Assembly: GCA_949126835.1 (NCBI GenBank)
Contig: OX421503.1
Location: 3,925,001-3,989,000 of the forward strand
Direction of reading: 5' to 3'
Length of the DNA: 64,000 bases
From: Anisus vortex
Lineage: Eukaryota; Mollusca; Gastropoda; Planorbidae
The position numbers and the translations under genes were made by a program. The notes under the pieces were generated by a model. It worked only from the letters and a program-made list of their open reading frames with translations, was not told the DNA's origin and ran no database searches. Shown here piece by piece: positions 1-31,364 of this stretch. Each line of letters opens with the position of its first letter. Positions within the stretch are counted from its first letter, which is position 1.

Positions 1-19644
<19,644 letters not shown>

Positions 19645-19655
<11 letters not shown>

Positions 19656-19684
19656 CAACATTAGACTATTTCATCTTTAATAAA
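19645..19684 (+). other. PPP2R1A: PP2A-A penultimate exon carrying the stop codon
   Basis: The acceptor aaatgcag precedes this exon and the donor gtaagt follows it. With the one-base phase carried from the exon ending at 17365, it adds Gly-Leu-Lys and a TAA at 19653-19655, then 29 nt of 3'UTR before the donor. The stop lies less than 50 nt from the junction, so nonsense-mediated decay is not expected. Because it is short and flanked by long introns, it could be a cassette exon. Confidence 0.6.
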
Positions 19685-20197
19685 GTAAGTAGAAACTGTC
19701 CTTTTATTTATATAAAATACATTTTCATAGTTGGGACTACTATTTGTCTGGTTTAAAATGTGTTGCTCCCCTTTTAGTGACCAAGCTGTTAAAATTGTAC
19801 TGTTTTTTTTTTTAACAAAGGAAATAATTAGTGTGCTATTCTGATGGTCCCAGGCTCAAAACCTGGATTTCACCAAATTGTCTCCTGGGTCAGTAGGTCA
19901 ACTGTCACTGCTCTCTGGTCTGTTAAGTACCTAAACTTGAGAGAAAAACTGTCAGAGTGAGCTTGTTCCAGAACAACTTCCCATTTAGGCCCATGAAGAT
20001 TAAACATGTTGATCTTTTAGGGCTTCATCGTTTCAGTGGTTTGCATTTTTATAATAATAGCAAATGAAGGTGGATTAAAGAAAAATTAATAACTTACTTC
20101 AGCTCTTGCCACACGATCCTGTTGCATAACTATGAAGGCCTTGTGGAAATATAACTTTTGTTTTTTTTTACATTTCATTTTAAAACCGTTATATATT

Positions 20198-20262
20198 ACA
20201 GACGCACCTTCTATAAAGAAGATTATTGCGTCCTCCGCTCATCCGTTGCTTGTTTACTCTAT
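20198..20262 (-). mobile_element. LINE 3'-end fragment, reverse copy
   Basis: TTACAGACGCACCTTCTATA followed by AAGAAGATTATTGCGTCC and CGCTCATCCG is the reversed terminal ~60 bp of the CR1-like LINE. It lies in the last PP2A-A intron. Confidence 0.85.
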
Positions 20263-20433
20263 ATAACATTTTAGCATGCTCAAAATGTAGGACGCTTTTG
20301 CTAAAAAGATGTATTGTCTGTTTTTAAGTAACATTGTGCTGTGCTGTGAACATGTAGCTGTAGTTTGATTATTTTGACAAGCTTATTTTGACAAGTTACT
20401 GTAACCGTTTTGTTGTCTTTTTTTTGTTTTCAG

Positions 20434-21580
20434 GATCAAGGTTTACAATTTTACTGAAGTAATGGAGAAAGGATTCTGAAAATGGCCCCTACCACACGCT
20501 CATGATAACATCTTTAGGAAGATTTCTCCCTTAAGTTATTCAAGTATTTTTTTTTGTGTGTTTGGGATAAAACCGAGTTGTAATCTGTTCAAATATTTCA
20601 CTTGATGTGCTCCATAATCGTAATGTAAACTTAGTAATTATTCATGTGTTAAGCATTAGACCCAAATTAAAATAGTCTTTTTCTAGACCAGCTTCCTGGC
20701 ATCTCTGTTACATCAGTAAAAATGGACTTGTGTATATTACTAGAACAATTTGTCACTGTAATTAATTTTATTTTTCTCAACTTACTGAACTGATAGAGCA
20801 CAGTTTTTCTTTGTGCCCCCCTCCCCCCATCTCTTATGTCAACTTTGTGTTTAGTTTTTTCCATTCACTGTGTGATTTGTGCAGACTTTTTTCTGTACTA
20901 TTCAGTTTGTGTATGAGTTTCTTTGTGTAGATTTTAGTCTGGTTTCATGAAGACCATCAGTTTCTCTGTATAAACAGACACTACACTTCTTTTAGTCTGG
21001 TTTCATGAAGACCATCAGTTTCTCTGTATAAACAGACACTACACTTCTTTTAGTCTGGTTTCATGAAGACCATCAGTTTCTCTGTATAAACAGACACTAC
21101 ACTTCTTTTAGTCTGGTTTCATGAAGACCATCAGTTTCTCTGTATAAACAGACACTACACTCCTTTAGTCTTTAGTCTGGTTTCATGAAGACCATCAGTT
21201 TCTCTGTAAAAACTGACACTACACTTCTTTTTGTTTTGTTTTTCTTTCAAACCAAATCTGCTCGGATGAATTTGTTCTTTTCTTCACATTTTGTCAATAT
21301 TCTAGGGCGCTTTAATAAATGCCATCTTCAGTTTTATTTTGTCAAATGATTTTTTTCAATTTTCAGCAAGAAATTCTAAAAACCCATTAATCAGTTTTGA
21401 GCAGAGTTTCACAATGTTTATTTCAGATGACATGAAAATGTCTGTTTGTTCATTTTATTTGTATTGTAGTATTGTAGTTTTTACATGAAAAATGTAACCA
21501 ATTTTGTCGTTTGTATAATTAAAACTAATTATATTTTCTATCATTAAATGGTTTTGCTTTGTCTCCTAAATAATAAAGTA
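20434..21580 (+). other. PPP2R1A: PP2A-A last exon, 3'UTR (alternative coding end 20434-20462)
   Basis: A strong polypyrimidine acceptor (ttttgttttcag) ends at 20433. If exon 19645-19684 is included, this exon is wholly 3'UTR. If it is skipped, the frame stays open and the protein ends GSRFTILLK, with a TAA at 20460-20462. The exon carries a 58-bp tandem repeat (20931-21230). Candidate poly(A) signals AATAAA lie at 21314-21319 and 21572-21577; the true cleavage site cannot be decided from sequence. Confidence 0.6.
20931..21230 (+). repeat. 58-bp tandem repeat in PP2A-A 3'UTR, five copies
   Basis: The unit begins TTTTAGTCTGGTTTCATGAA and contains CTCTGTATAAACAGACACTA. Copies 1-4 are nearly identical. 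Copy 5 has a small TTTAGTC duplication before it and changes TATAAACAGA to AAAAACTGA. Confidence 0.95.
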
Positions 21581-21599
21581 ATTTTAGGACATTTCTCTT

Positions 21600-22460
21600 C
21601 ATTAAAGAAAAAAAGTTTAAGTTTTTTATTTATGTTTTAAGTGGCAGTGGGGCCATGTTTAATGGGGTTTTCTGATATGCAAAAGGCCATGGTTTGGGAG
21701 GGTGGGGGAAGGGGGTCACAACCTGACTTATTATTCACCCATTGTCAAACAACCTTGTATAGTAGATTAAAATGTAATTAGCATGTTAAATATAGAAGTT
21801 TCCTAATTAGGTTTCTATGATAAAACACTAGTCCAATGCTGCATAGCCTAAAACAAGTGTCCATCTAGTGTTTTTAAAGACTACACACTGTGATCTGGCT
21901 CCTGTTTAATGATAGTCATTTTAAATCATTTGAATCGCTAGTGTTGACTGCGAATCAATGTTGTATAACGAATGTCATTCAATTGTGGCATCCAGCATTG
22001 TATAATCAAGTTAACATCCCTAGGAAATACTATTGTACAGTTTAATACATCCCTAGGAAATACTATTGTAAAGATTAATACATCCCTAGGAAATACTACC
22101 GTATTGTAAAGTTTTAATCTTACTTTGAATCATCCAGAAAGCAAAAAAAAGAGAACAGAGACATCCATGATTTCTATACTATTGTATGATTACAAAATGT
22201 GTACCGTACATCAGACATTTTCTATACTTGTTTAAATCATTTTTTACAGTCATGTACACAAACTGTACATCTAAAAAATACTGAAATAAACTTTTGGCTG
22301 TTTTCTTTTTCTTTTTTTTAAATTCTTTGAAAGTGCCACCACACCTTCATGTTTCATTACATCAGCAGTTCATTTTGAAGTTTTTAAGAATGAAGTTTGA
22401 ATAATCAAACTCTGTAAATAGTAAGTTCAAATTTATAATCTTAGATCTTGAATAATGGTA
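21600..22460. other. spacer downstream of PP2A-A with short tandem repeat
   Basis: Intergenic AT-rich sequence. A ~33-bp unit, ACATCCCTAGGAAATACTAT plus flank, occurs three times at 22013-22105. No gene is seen. Confidence 0.6.
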
Positions 22461-22462
22461 AT

Positions 22463-22740
22463 GGGGCACTGTGATTGAGTGGCAGCACATTTGGCTTGCG
22501 TATTGAAGGTCCTGGGTTTAAATCCTGGCGCAGGCTAGGATTTGTTCCCATGTCTAGAGGGTGTCCCTGAGTCTACCCAGCTCTGATGGGTACTCGACAT
22601 TATTTTGGGTAAAGTAAAGGCTGCTGGGCATTGTGCTGGCCATACATCCCCTAGTATGCCGTGGCCACAGAAACTGGTGAACAATACTTCACCGACCCTA
22701 TCAATTCATTTGATCAGACGTGATAATTTACTTTTTAATA
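22463..22740 (+). mobile_element. tRNA-headed SINE family 1
   Basis: The head GGGGCACTGTGATTGAGTGG corresponds to the A box. CTGGGTTTAAATCCTGG is a B-box variant. The body includes TGTCCCTGAGTCTACCCAGC, TGATGGGTACTCGACATT, TGGGCATTGTGCTGGCC and CAGAAACTGGTGAACAA, collinear with the copy at 62853-63123. Confidence 0.9.
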
Positions 22741-22891
22741 AAAAAGTTATTGTTTTTAAAAGTAAAGAACTCCAGTTTCTAACTGGTGGTAAGCTATCAA
22801 AATGTTATATCTATTCTACGGAGTGCTGGCTCAGTCTGCATTTAAAGAAAAAATCAGTTAGGGTTGACATAGCATTAGGAAATGTTTCCGC

Positions 22892-23155
22892 CTATGGGGC
22901 ATGGTAGCCGTGCGGCAGCGAGTTCGATTGATGATCCAATCGAATCTTGGTGGAGGCTAGGATTTTTTCCCAGGACTTGAGGGTGTCCCTGAGTCAACCC
23001 AGCTCTGATGGGTACCCGACATCAGTTGGGGAAAAGTAAAGGTGGCTGGGCATTGTGTTGGCCACACATCCTCTAGTATGCAGTGGCCGCAGAAACTGCT
23101 GAACGCTGGTAAACCAGCCCTATGATCAGTTTGGTCTGAAGGAAACTTTACTTAT
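22892..23155 (+). mobile_element. tRNA-headed SINE family 1
   Basis: GGGGCATGGTAGCCGTGCGG, then CCAATCGAATCTTGGTG in the B-box place, then the same body with GGGTACCCGACAT, GGTGGCTGGGCATTGTG and CGCAGAAACTGCTGAACGC. It is the second copy within 500 bp in the same orientation. Confidence 0.9.
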
Positions 23156-23701
23156 GTTTCAAAATGTTGTCAAGCTAATAAATTTAAAATCCTGTTTTGC
23201 AATTTTTAGCAAGAGGATAAAAAACAAAATACAGTTTTTAGATTAGACGTTGCCATTAATTCTTTGCATTCATATCCTGACACTATAATATACCGTATGT
23301 ATCAGAACTAGAACTTTTAATGCACAAGTAAATAACGGGTTAAGCCAAATACTTGGACTAACTAAGCCAAACTTAATGTTTCTTTCTATTTTAAACAATA
23401 GCCTCAAAGCAGAAATACATTTTAAGGGCACAGAAAAAAGCAGCTGTTTTTTTCAATCATTCATTAAAAGATTTATAGTGAGCTCACTTAAAATTGTAAC
23501 TGCTTTTAATAATGATAATGTATACAAAAGTACAAAATATATATAAAATATTTAAAACATAGCTGAATAGTCAAGTTTACAGAGTTATTTGGATATAACC
23601 CATTTGGTACTATTCTGTTCTAAAACACTTTTAATAATGTATGATAGTAATAGTGAGTTCTTCTCATAAATTATGTGTACATTTATTGTAATATATATTA
23701 T

Positions 23702-23845
23702 ATCTTATAAGTTTACAGACATTCCTTCTAGATAGAAGATTATTACGTCCTCTAGGCCCAAAACTCCTGCAGGGCGGCAGGGATAGAACATGTGACGTAT
23801 TGGTTGACAGTCCAGTGAACTAACCACAGGACCAGCCGGCCTCAC
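23702..23845 (-). mobile_element. tRNA-derived SINE (family 2) with LINE-like 3' tail
   Basis: On the - strand: head GCCGGCTGGTCCTGTGGTTA then GTTCACTGGACTGTCAACC (A-box region), GTTCTATCCCTGCC (B-box-like), and a 3' tail GGACGTAATAATCTTCTATC then TAGAAGGAATGTCTGTAA. The tail matches the CR1-like LINE end. It lies just beyond the gene A stop, probably in or next to its 3'UTR. Confidence 0.8.
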
Positions 23846-24193
23846 ATTGTCACATAGACTAACATTTTTAAAAATTTTTACAATGCACAAACATGTATTG
23901 ATGAAACAAAGGTACAAAATGAATTCATATGAGTTGAAGAGAAATAACTTTTGATATCAAGTTCAACAATAAAATGAAAGAAAAACAAGAAATACATGTA
24001 ATGTTAATATAATTCTTGGTGGTTTCTAAAATTCTTACACATTGAAAGTGAATAATCAACTAAAGCAGCTATAGTATACAGCTTGAAAGAGTAGTCATAA
24101 AAGTAAGTATTTCATATATATAAAAAAGGTAGTTTTTAACATTCTATGTTTTTGTCACAAAGTAAATTTGACAATAAATATGTACAAGTCTAC

Positions 24194-27100
24194 TTAATTA
24201 AGGCAAGGTGAAGCTCCATCCTGAGGTTTCATTTTTACTACTGGATTCAAGGCCTTGTTTGTAGAATCTTCACTCTCATTATATCTATAGTAAACAAAAA
24301 AACTAGTAAAATTTAATAATAATTATATTTGTATAGAGTCACCAATAAGCATAATGTGACCTCAGAGCGGATTTAACATTTAGCAACAAACAAGCAAGAA
24401 CACTCATACAATTCTCTAGACTAAAAAAGATATACCGGGTAATGCTAATAAATACTTTAAACCTTTATAAACCTAGGACATTGTAGAATTTATCGCAAAG
24501 TATATGCATTCTATTTCTTATCCGGAGAACTTAAGCAGGCATTTATAGAAGCAGTATAAAAATATATAAAGAAATCCCAATTGAAGTCATTAAGAAGAAT
24601 TAGAATCATGAAGAAAATATTAATATAACAAAGTAATTCTTGCGATTCACTTAAAAAATTCATGAAAAACTATAACTTTTAATTCTAAGCACTTTTTTGA
24701 TACAGCTTATTACTTTTAAGACAACAAAACTTTACTACTATTTTTAGTGTATAACTTCAGACATTGTAGCATTGTAACATTGAACTCTTTAGGGTTTAGT
24801 TTAATCTAGCCTTTATTGTACCGGATAGTATTGTAGTAAAAATAAAATACCAATAAAAAATCTCGTTACAAAAAAAAATTAATTTAGTTCTAAACAACAA
24901 AATTAATAGATTTTATAAATTACGATTTTAAAAAAATAATTAATGTACCATATATTTATTAGGTAAAAAAAAAAACAGTGTAGATCTATGTCACATACTC
25001 AAAAGTTAGTAAAATAAATGATAACATTGAAATTTCAAATAGTAAGTAGATAATGTAAAGATTTTTATAAAAAAGAAATATTAACTGACTATAAACAAAC
25101 TATCAAAACAATAGTCAAATGAAAAAACATACCGAATACGTATGAATTCATATTCGTCAAGTAAATCTGTAAACGTAGCTTCATCCGCTAATGTTTTCTC
25201 TGTATTTTTTTCATAATCATCATTACACAGGACTACAGTAAAATTTTGTAACTGTGGGTAATTCGTCCCAAGGCATTTCTCCTTGAACTGAAATTAAAAT
25301 CAATGTTTTCAGGCACTTTACAAAATAGAAAATTCACAGAAATTTTTAGTGTGAATTTTCTAGGAATTTTTTTTGTTAAATCTAAAACTAAAGCCATAAA
25401 ATTATAATTTATTATATTTATTATTTGTTGAAATATAGGTGAAGTGACCCCACATAATGGTACTGAAGTAGGCAGAATAAGATACCATATTTAGCTTTTT
25501 TCTGAAATTAATTTAGATCACCTTTTTTTTTAAACTTATTACAAAAATCTAAAATTGAATAATTAGGTAAGATAGTGATAATTGTTTTTGAAACGCTTAC
25601 CAACAAATAAGTAAAAATTCACCAATTGCACTGAAGACTTTGACAATATGTCAGTACACAAGTTTATAAATTGGGATATAGTAGTTAAGTGAGAGCTGGT
25701 CTACCGAATGTTCTGCATTTCGAAATCTGATAAAGGTTAGGATTTGTTCCAGAGACTGGAGGGTGTCCTTGAGTCTACCCATCTCTCATGGGTACCTCAC
25801 ATTAGTAAGGGCAAAGTAAGGCGGGGCTGGGCATTAGGCTAGCCACACAATCCCGCAATACGCCATGATAGACACGGAAACTGGTGAACGCTGCTTCATC
25901 TGCCCTATGGACCAAATTGCTCTGACTGGTAATTTATTTTACTTTTTCAAGTTTGAAATATAGCCTATAGATCTTAAGCAAAATGTTTTCCTTAGTGATT
26001 TCCAGAAAACAACGTTTCTAAATTTGATAGTTATGATATTTGAGATTTAAAACTGTATTATTTTAGATTAAAAGATCCCTTAATACATTATTTTGTTTCT
26101 ACTTCTTTGCAAGAAATCAGCTTTGCCAACTTCAGCAACAGTTTGTGGCAGGTAATCACATATGTATTCTGATCGGGCCACTAATTAACATAAAAAAAAC
26201 TCTTTACCTCAAAAGCAGATTCCGAAGGATAAACTCGTTTGTATACATCTGTTCCGTCTGGTAAAATAACTCTCATGGTTAACCCTTCCTCATGTTCAGC
26301 TTCGCAAGTAGTATCTAAATGTAAATAGTATATATTAACATGTAGGCCCACACTTGAAAAACTAATTTGTCTGGCTTGCATTTTATCTTTAAATGCATCA
26401 CATAAAAGATTTGTGTGTTGAGTTTTAAGTAAAAAAAATATTTTTTTTGGCAGCTCTGCTTTCCTTTGTTATCTTTTTTGCTGGAATGTTTTTAAACGCA
26501 ATGCTTTTTTCACTGGTGTCACACTAGTTTGATAAACTTAAACTTTAAACTAAAAATGACACCATTTAAGACACCTTACAGGCCTTGTAATGTAAGAATT
26601 AATTGGCTAATTAATAGCCATTCACAAAAAATAACCTTTAACAATTTTTTTTCAAAATATTTATTTTTCCTACTAATATTTGAAAGATTTGACAATATTT
26701 GAAAACAAAATTCTATTTGCTGAATATAAATTTGGAATAGATTATTTTCTTTTTCAGTTTGTATGAATTTGGTTGAACTTATAGTTATAAAGGTTACTGT
26801 AATGAGTTCTAATAATAAATGTAATATTTCCTGGTGGCTATCCTGCTGGAATAGACAATGGTTTGACAAAAAAAAAGTATCTCTGTGTTCTTTTCTACTT
26901 GTAGTGAAGAGATCAAATGGATAAAATTATAATTATGTTTAAATTTATAGTTTAGGCTATACATTTAGAATTCTACCTTCAAGGTTGAAGATTTCACAAC
27001 TAGAGCTGTCACTGTTCTCATCATAGCTTGGTTCTGTATCATCATTTCTTTCAACATCAAAACTTCTATCGTCCATTCTTCTTTTCTCTGACTTCTCCAT
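24194..27100 (-). CDS. cluster gene A: 158-aa protein of an unrecognised four-exon family
   Basis: Exons on the - strand: 26977-27104 (ATG at 27098-27100), 26208-26314, 25133-25287 and 24194-24284 (TAA at 24194-24196). They join in one 159-codon frame with GT-AG introns in phases 1, 0 and 2. Residues 1-41 form an acidic, Ser/Asp/Glu-rich, probably disordered leader starting MEKSEKRRMDDRS. Residues ~50-129 form the conserved module: TMRVILPDG, then KRVYP, then AFE at the exon edge, FKEKC, NFTVVLCND, TLADEATFTDLLDEYEFI. A polar tail ends in SPCLN. The order strand, hairpin (LPDG), strand, helix (FKEKC), strand resembles a beta-grasp/ubiquitin-like or RA-type fold; this is inference from pattern only. 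An acceptor just upstream (tttttcag before 27104) implies an untranslated first exon, probably near the promoter-like block at 29399-29461. Its closest relative in the cluster is gene D. Function unknown. Confidence 0.8.
25690..25940 (+). mobile_element. SINE family 1, diverged head
   Basis: Shows GGTTAGGATTTGTTCC, GACTGGAGGGTGTCCTTGAG, TCTCATGGGTACCTCACATT, GGGCTGGGCATTAGGCTAGC and GGAAACTGGTGAACGCTGC. The tRNA-like head is degenerate. It sits in the phase-0 intron of gene A, antisense to the gene. Confidence 0.85.
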
Positions 27101-27269
27101 ACTTCTGAAAAACAGAAGAATAATCATACCATACAATATTACCTTTGAGTTTTAAATCTAGTAGCTATTGCCAGTAGACCTATAGCTTTATACAAACAAA
27201 TGTAAAAAAAAAATTTTTAAACAAAAACATTGAAGTATTTTTGTTCAATTAATTGTAATCTTATCTTAT

Positions 27270-27720
27270 ACGTTACAAACGCTCCTTCTATAAAGAAGAT
27301 TATTGCGTCCTGCGCTCATGACTGTGGTCCAAGTCTAGACTTGCATTTTTATTAATGTTTTAAATGATGTTAAGTTACTAGTGTTCCTGATTTGTTCAGG
27401 CAACCCATTCCATGCCCGAATGCCACTCGGGAAGAAAGAGTACTTATATGCATTTGTTCTCGCATAAGGGATAAGGAAAGTTTTTTTGTCTTTATGTTTA
27501 TCTGAGCTTTGCAAAAGGTTGTTATTGGATTGTATTCTAAATTATAGTTTAATGCCTTATGTATTATTACTACTTTACTCTTTTCCCTTCTGTCCTCTAG
27601 TGTTTCTAGGTTTAGTGATTTGACTAATGGTGTTACTCTTGTTAGTTGGGAATATGCACTATAAGTTATGAACCTGACACTCTTTTTTTTAATTTGTTCT
27701 AATTAATGATATAAAAAAAT
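27270..27720 (-). mobile_element. CR1-like LINE 3' segment, reverse copy
   Basis: Begins at TTACAAACGCTCCTTCTATA and runs, reversed, through the C-terminal coding region (antisense of GIRAWNGLPEQ, ALNSN and VTPLVKSLNLETLEDRR) to the RFI region at ~27665. It lies between gene A exon 1 and its putative promoter. Confidence 0.85.
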
Positions 27721-27849
27721 AGTTAATATATAACTTATTAAAAGATCTAATTGCGATAGTTTACTGGTTGCCTTAATGAAGATTCAAAAGCCAAGGCAAA
27801 TAATATCATTGGATGGGGATGTTGCTGAACTCGAACTTAAGGTCAAAGC

Positions 27850-27922
27850 TCAAAAGATGAGCGTAGGACGCAATAGTCTTCTTTATAGAAGGAGCGTCTG
27901 TAATGTATAAGATAAGATAAAT
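27850..27922 (+). mobile_element. CR1-like LINE 3' terminus, forward copy
   Basis: GATGAGCGTAGGACGCAATA then TCTTCTTTATAGAAGGAGCG and TGTATAAGATAAGATAA is the complete 3' terminus, 5'-truncated. With the reversed copy at 27270 it forms a ~60-bp inverted repeat with a ~520-bp spacer. Confidence 0.9.
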
Positions 27923-28539
27923 CTTATATCAGTATCAGTGTTAAATTAAAAGCCTACAGGGCCTACTTAGTATTTTATAATCTAGGGCTCAGATTGGTCT
28001 GTTTATATGTAGCGATGTAAGAAATTAAGAGTCCACAGTTTTGACCATCGTCTATCTAAATGGAACAATTTGATGAAGTATGTATCCTAAGTAGTCGATC
28101 AGGCTAGCGTCCACCAGAACACCTAACTAAGTAGGCATGCGTTCTATATGTTCTTTAATAGTGATATAAGAACGTGTCTTCCCACCCAAAAGAAGTGCCC
28201 ACTATTGAGAATATTTTAAGAACAAGAAGAAAAAAAATATTTCATCCATGGAAAACTTTTAACTTAAACTAAAAATGCGAAGTAATTAAATTAGGAGGCA
28301 AAATGTATGATAAATTATCATGGAATCCATGTTATTGCAGTAAAAAATCAAATAAAACCTTATACTTCATATAAAAAGTACTTTTTGAAAAAAATTAAAT
28401 AAACAACATAAAACTAAATTGCTACCTTACATTAGTTAGATCTAGGGCCTGTATGATAATATACTCATCAATTGAAGAAAACATTTGTTTAAACTACAAG
28501 AAATCCAGAAAAGATCTAGTAGAGAATATTTTATCTTGT

Positions 28540-28610
28540 GTATTACAGACGCTCCTTCTATAAGAGAATATTACAACTGACAAGAGTAACGCCAATAATG
28601 CCAATAATAA
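28540..28610. mobile_element. LINE fragments, rearranged
   Basis: A reversed LINE terminus (TTACAGACGCTCCTTCTATA) is fused directly to a forward-strand piece of the C-terminal coding region (GAATATTACAACTGACAAGA, cf. 36600). This suggests a twin-priming or recombination product. Confidence 0.7.
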
Positions 28611-29398
28611 GGATAATAAATACATATAAAAATTTAAAATATAATTGCTCTTTCTTCCAAAAGGCATGCAAGCCTATATTAGGCTATATATATGGCATAT
28701 ATAATGGGTATAATGGTATAATAATAGTAGGCCTTTAGTTGTTCTAATTAAACTCATTCTAGTCAAAACTTGGGCTATATTTTTTTATAGAAACATGCCA
28801 TTTTTATAAAATATGTATTTACAGTGATTTAAGATAAGAATGGGCATGGCATAGTTATTGCAGTTATAGCGCTTCTATCCATGCAATTATAATTAGCTCT
28901 TGCACCTTGGTGTGAATTGCAGTGTCAGATGTATTAGCCAAAGAGACTTAATGAAATGGCTAATGTCCTAAGGCTTACACTTACAGCCTAAGTAAAACTA
29001 ATACTAATAGCCAATCAATGTCATTAATGATAATCACTATATGATTAGTGACTAGGACAAAGACACTCTAATGAGAATAACGAAAACTTACTCAAATTGA
29101 ATAGGGCCTAGGCCTACTGATTAGGTTGTTATTGTGTTTTATTTCTAAATTAAAGTTTAACGCCCTTTATATTATTACTCTAGACTTTAGACCTATTACT
29201 ATTAGTTTTGTTGCCTTTATATTGCACAATTTATTTCAACATTATTATATTATCATGTAATAAGATCAGTCTGAGCTAATCTATTCATTATCTTTTAAAT
29301 CTAATAAACGTTTACACCACTTTGTCAAAGTTTGTAGAGTTCTCGTAGGCCTTAGACCATTAAACATTAATATATTATCTGTGAATTTTGTCACGAAA

Positions 29399-29461
29399 GG
29401 AAATTTCCGCAAGGGAAATACAAACGAAAAATCCGCTACGTTTTAGCACTGAGCTATATAA
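29399..29461 (-). promoter_or_regulatory. promoter-like block of gene A with Rel-type site
   Basis: Read on the - strand: TTATATAG (29454-29461), CAGTG (29447-29451), then the perfect palindrome GGAAATTTCC (29399-29408), 46 bp past the TATA-like box. A half-related GTATTTCCC is at 29413-29421. The same order and spacing occur upstream of genes B and C. It lies 2.3 kb from the first coding exon, so an untranslated exon must lie between if it is the real promoter. GGAAATTTCC matches the Rel/NF-kB consensus. Confidence 0.4.
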
Positions 29462-30540
29462 AATCATTATAAATCTAGTAGCTAAAGTGACATTTGGTAT
29501 GTGTGCACTGACCTATAGACTTTAAAGAGAGACGAAAGATGGGCTGCTTGCTCTATTTTTAGAGCTGAAGAGTTGCGTTTGGGTTTTCCAACACTGATCT
29601 AGTCTTTTTATAGATCAGTGGCACGTAGCATGTTCAACTCGCCTAACTCGCCATAGTCGTTGCATTTTTATGCATTTGTCATGATTTGTGATTGTTTATC
29701 TTTGCGTTTGCGAGGATCTTCTGCAAAAAGTTGGCCTGTCAGAGAATATGTTGTATAGGCTAATTAATAAAGATAATAATTGTAGAATTCACTATTTAAT
29801 TTTCAACAAATATGCTATTGTTTCATTGTTAATTGAATTAAGGATTTGGGCCTATATAATATATAGTTAGTAGGCCTAGACTATATATTTTTATTTTTTT
29901 TACAAGACTTTTACTTTGTCAGTTTGCAGCACTGATCTTTGAAGATAGTCTAGATAATTATTGGGAACTATATTAATTGTAGTAAAATTGTAGGCCTACT
30001 GGTGGCTGGTGAAATCCAAATTTAATTGAAAAAACAACAACATTTTAATGAAACAATAGCCTACTATATCATATAGTATATGTCATCCTATGTCCTTCTT
30101 TGTTAATTTGTCCTCCTTTTTGTCTATGTCCTCCTTTTTGATGCCCATGTAATCTGATGCATGTATCTGGCCACCCTACCCGAGTCCGAAATAAATAGGG
30201 TAGGTCTATGGCGTCTACGCACAAATTATTATGAAATTCACAACCTCCCCCATTCGAGCCCAGTTTGTTTCAAGAAATGTTGGACTCTTTAAATCAAGAT
30301 TTGACAGAATTAGATGTGTAGTATATAGCCTAGTGGGCTATTAGATGATATTTAGTCAAATTTCGATGCATCTGATTCTAGTTTAGACACATGACATAAT
30401 ATATAGTTGTCACATATAAGCAATAATGATAAGTCAATAAGTATCACATAAAAAATAAGCATAGGCTACATGAACATACTGGCTCAAAGGTGGAAAGATA
30501 ATACTTGTATTTTTGTGCTTATAACTGTATGTCTGTTGAT
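29462..30540. other. spacer A-B, first part
   Basis: AT-rich intergenic sequence with many AGGCCTA words. No coding region, TIR pair or dated repeat is recognised. (A reversed scrap of LINE coding sequence lies at 29125-29190, just before the promoter block.). Confidence 0.5.
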
Positions 30541-30589
30541 CATATAATTAATTAAATACATAAGCCTACAGCCTGGATAGTAATATTAC

Positions 30590-30950
30590 TAAAATATTGG
30601 GTACATATATAGTGGCTATAAATTGTGTAAATATGGATACAACATTGGTTATCTATTGATACAACATTGAAAAAATATTGTGAATACGATTGGGACAACA
30701 TTGGGTAATTATTGGCAATACAAATAATACAATGGATTGAGATTAGCACAATATTGGATTTAGGTTTTACCAATGTTGTTCCAATATTGTGCCAATATTT
30801 CCCCAATGTTTGTCCTAAAAAAGGTCTAACATTGTCTTAATATTGTTACTATTTTTAGCCAATATATTGTACCGATTCCTAAACAATATTTCACCATGTA
30901 ACAAGCCCAATTTTGTCCCAATTGTTAGCCAGTTTAATGCCACTACCAGT
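30590..30950. repeat. degenerate array of ACAACATTGG / CCAATATTGT words
   Basis: About fifteen 8-10 bp words of the form CAATATTG or CAAYATTGG recur every 15-30 bp. The left half is mostly ACAACATTGG-like and the right half CCAATGTTGT-like, so the array is roughly inverted about ~30765. There is no coding potential. Confidence 0.6.
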
Positions 30951-30994
30951 CAAAAGTCAATAGGTATTGTACCGTACCAATAAAGCATATTAGC

Positions 30995-31350
30995 TGGGTC
31001 CAGAAGTACCTCTCCAGTCTCTCAAGTTTGTCATTAGTTCCATTTATATATAAAGCATTAAACTCTAATTTAGAATTACAACTCAAAAACAGCCTGTTGC
31101 AATGCTCAGATAAACATAAGGACAAAAACGACTTTGGTTATCCCCTATGCGAGAACAAATGCATATAAGTATAAGTACTATTTCTTCCCAAGTAGCATTC
31201 AGACATGTAAAGGGTTGCAGCAAACAAGGAAAACCAGTAACTTAATTAGCACCATTGAAAATACTAATAAAAATGCAAGACTAGACTCGGATGAGCGCAG
31301 GACGTAATAATGTTCTTTATAGAAGAAGCGTCTGTAATATATAAGATAAG
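30995..31350 (+). mobile_element. CR1-like LINE 3' segment, forward copy
   Basis: Runs from the ALNSNLEL region (AAAGCATTAAACTCTAATTT) through CTAGACTCGGATGAGCGCAG to ATATAAGATAAGG. It is the same family as 35237-36995 and internally deleted relative to it. Confidence 0.85.
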
Positions 31351-31364
31351 GTAGTTATTGTGCT

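Noticed and set aside
22605..22907. 100-codon ORF on the + strand
   Set aside because: It lies over a SINE body and its flank; no protein family.
29440..29485. 14-bp identity ATCATTATAAATCT shared with the gene B leader region (~39140)
   Set aside because: In AT-rich sequence of this length such matches are expected by chance, and its order relative to the Rel-type site is reversed between A and B.
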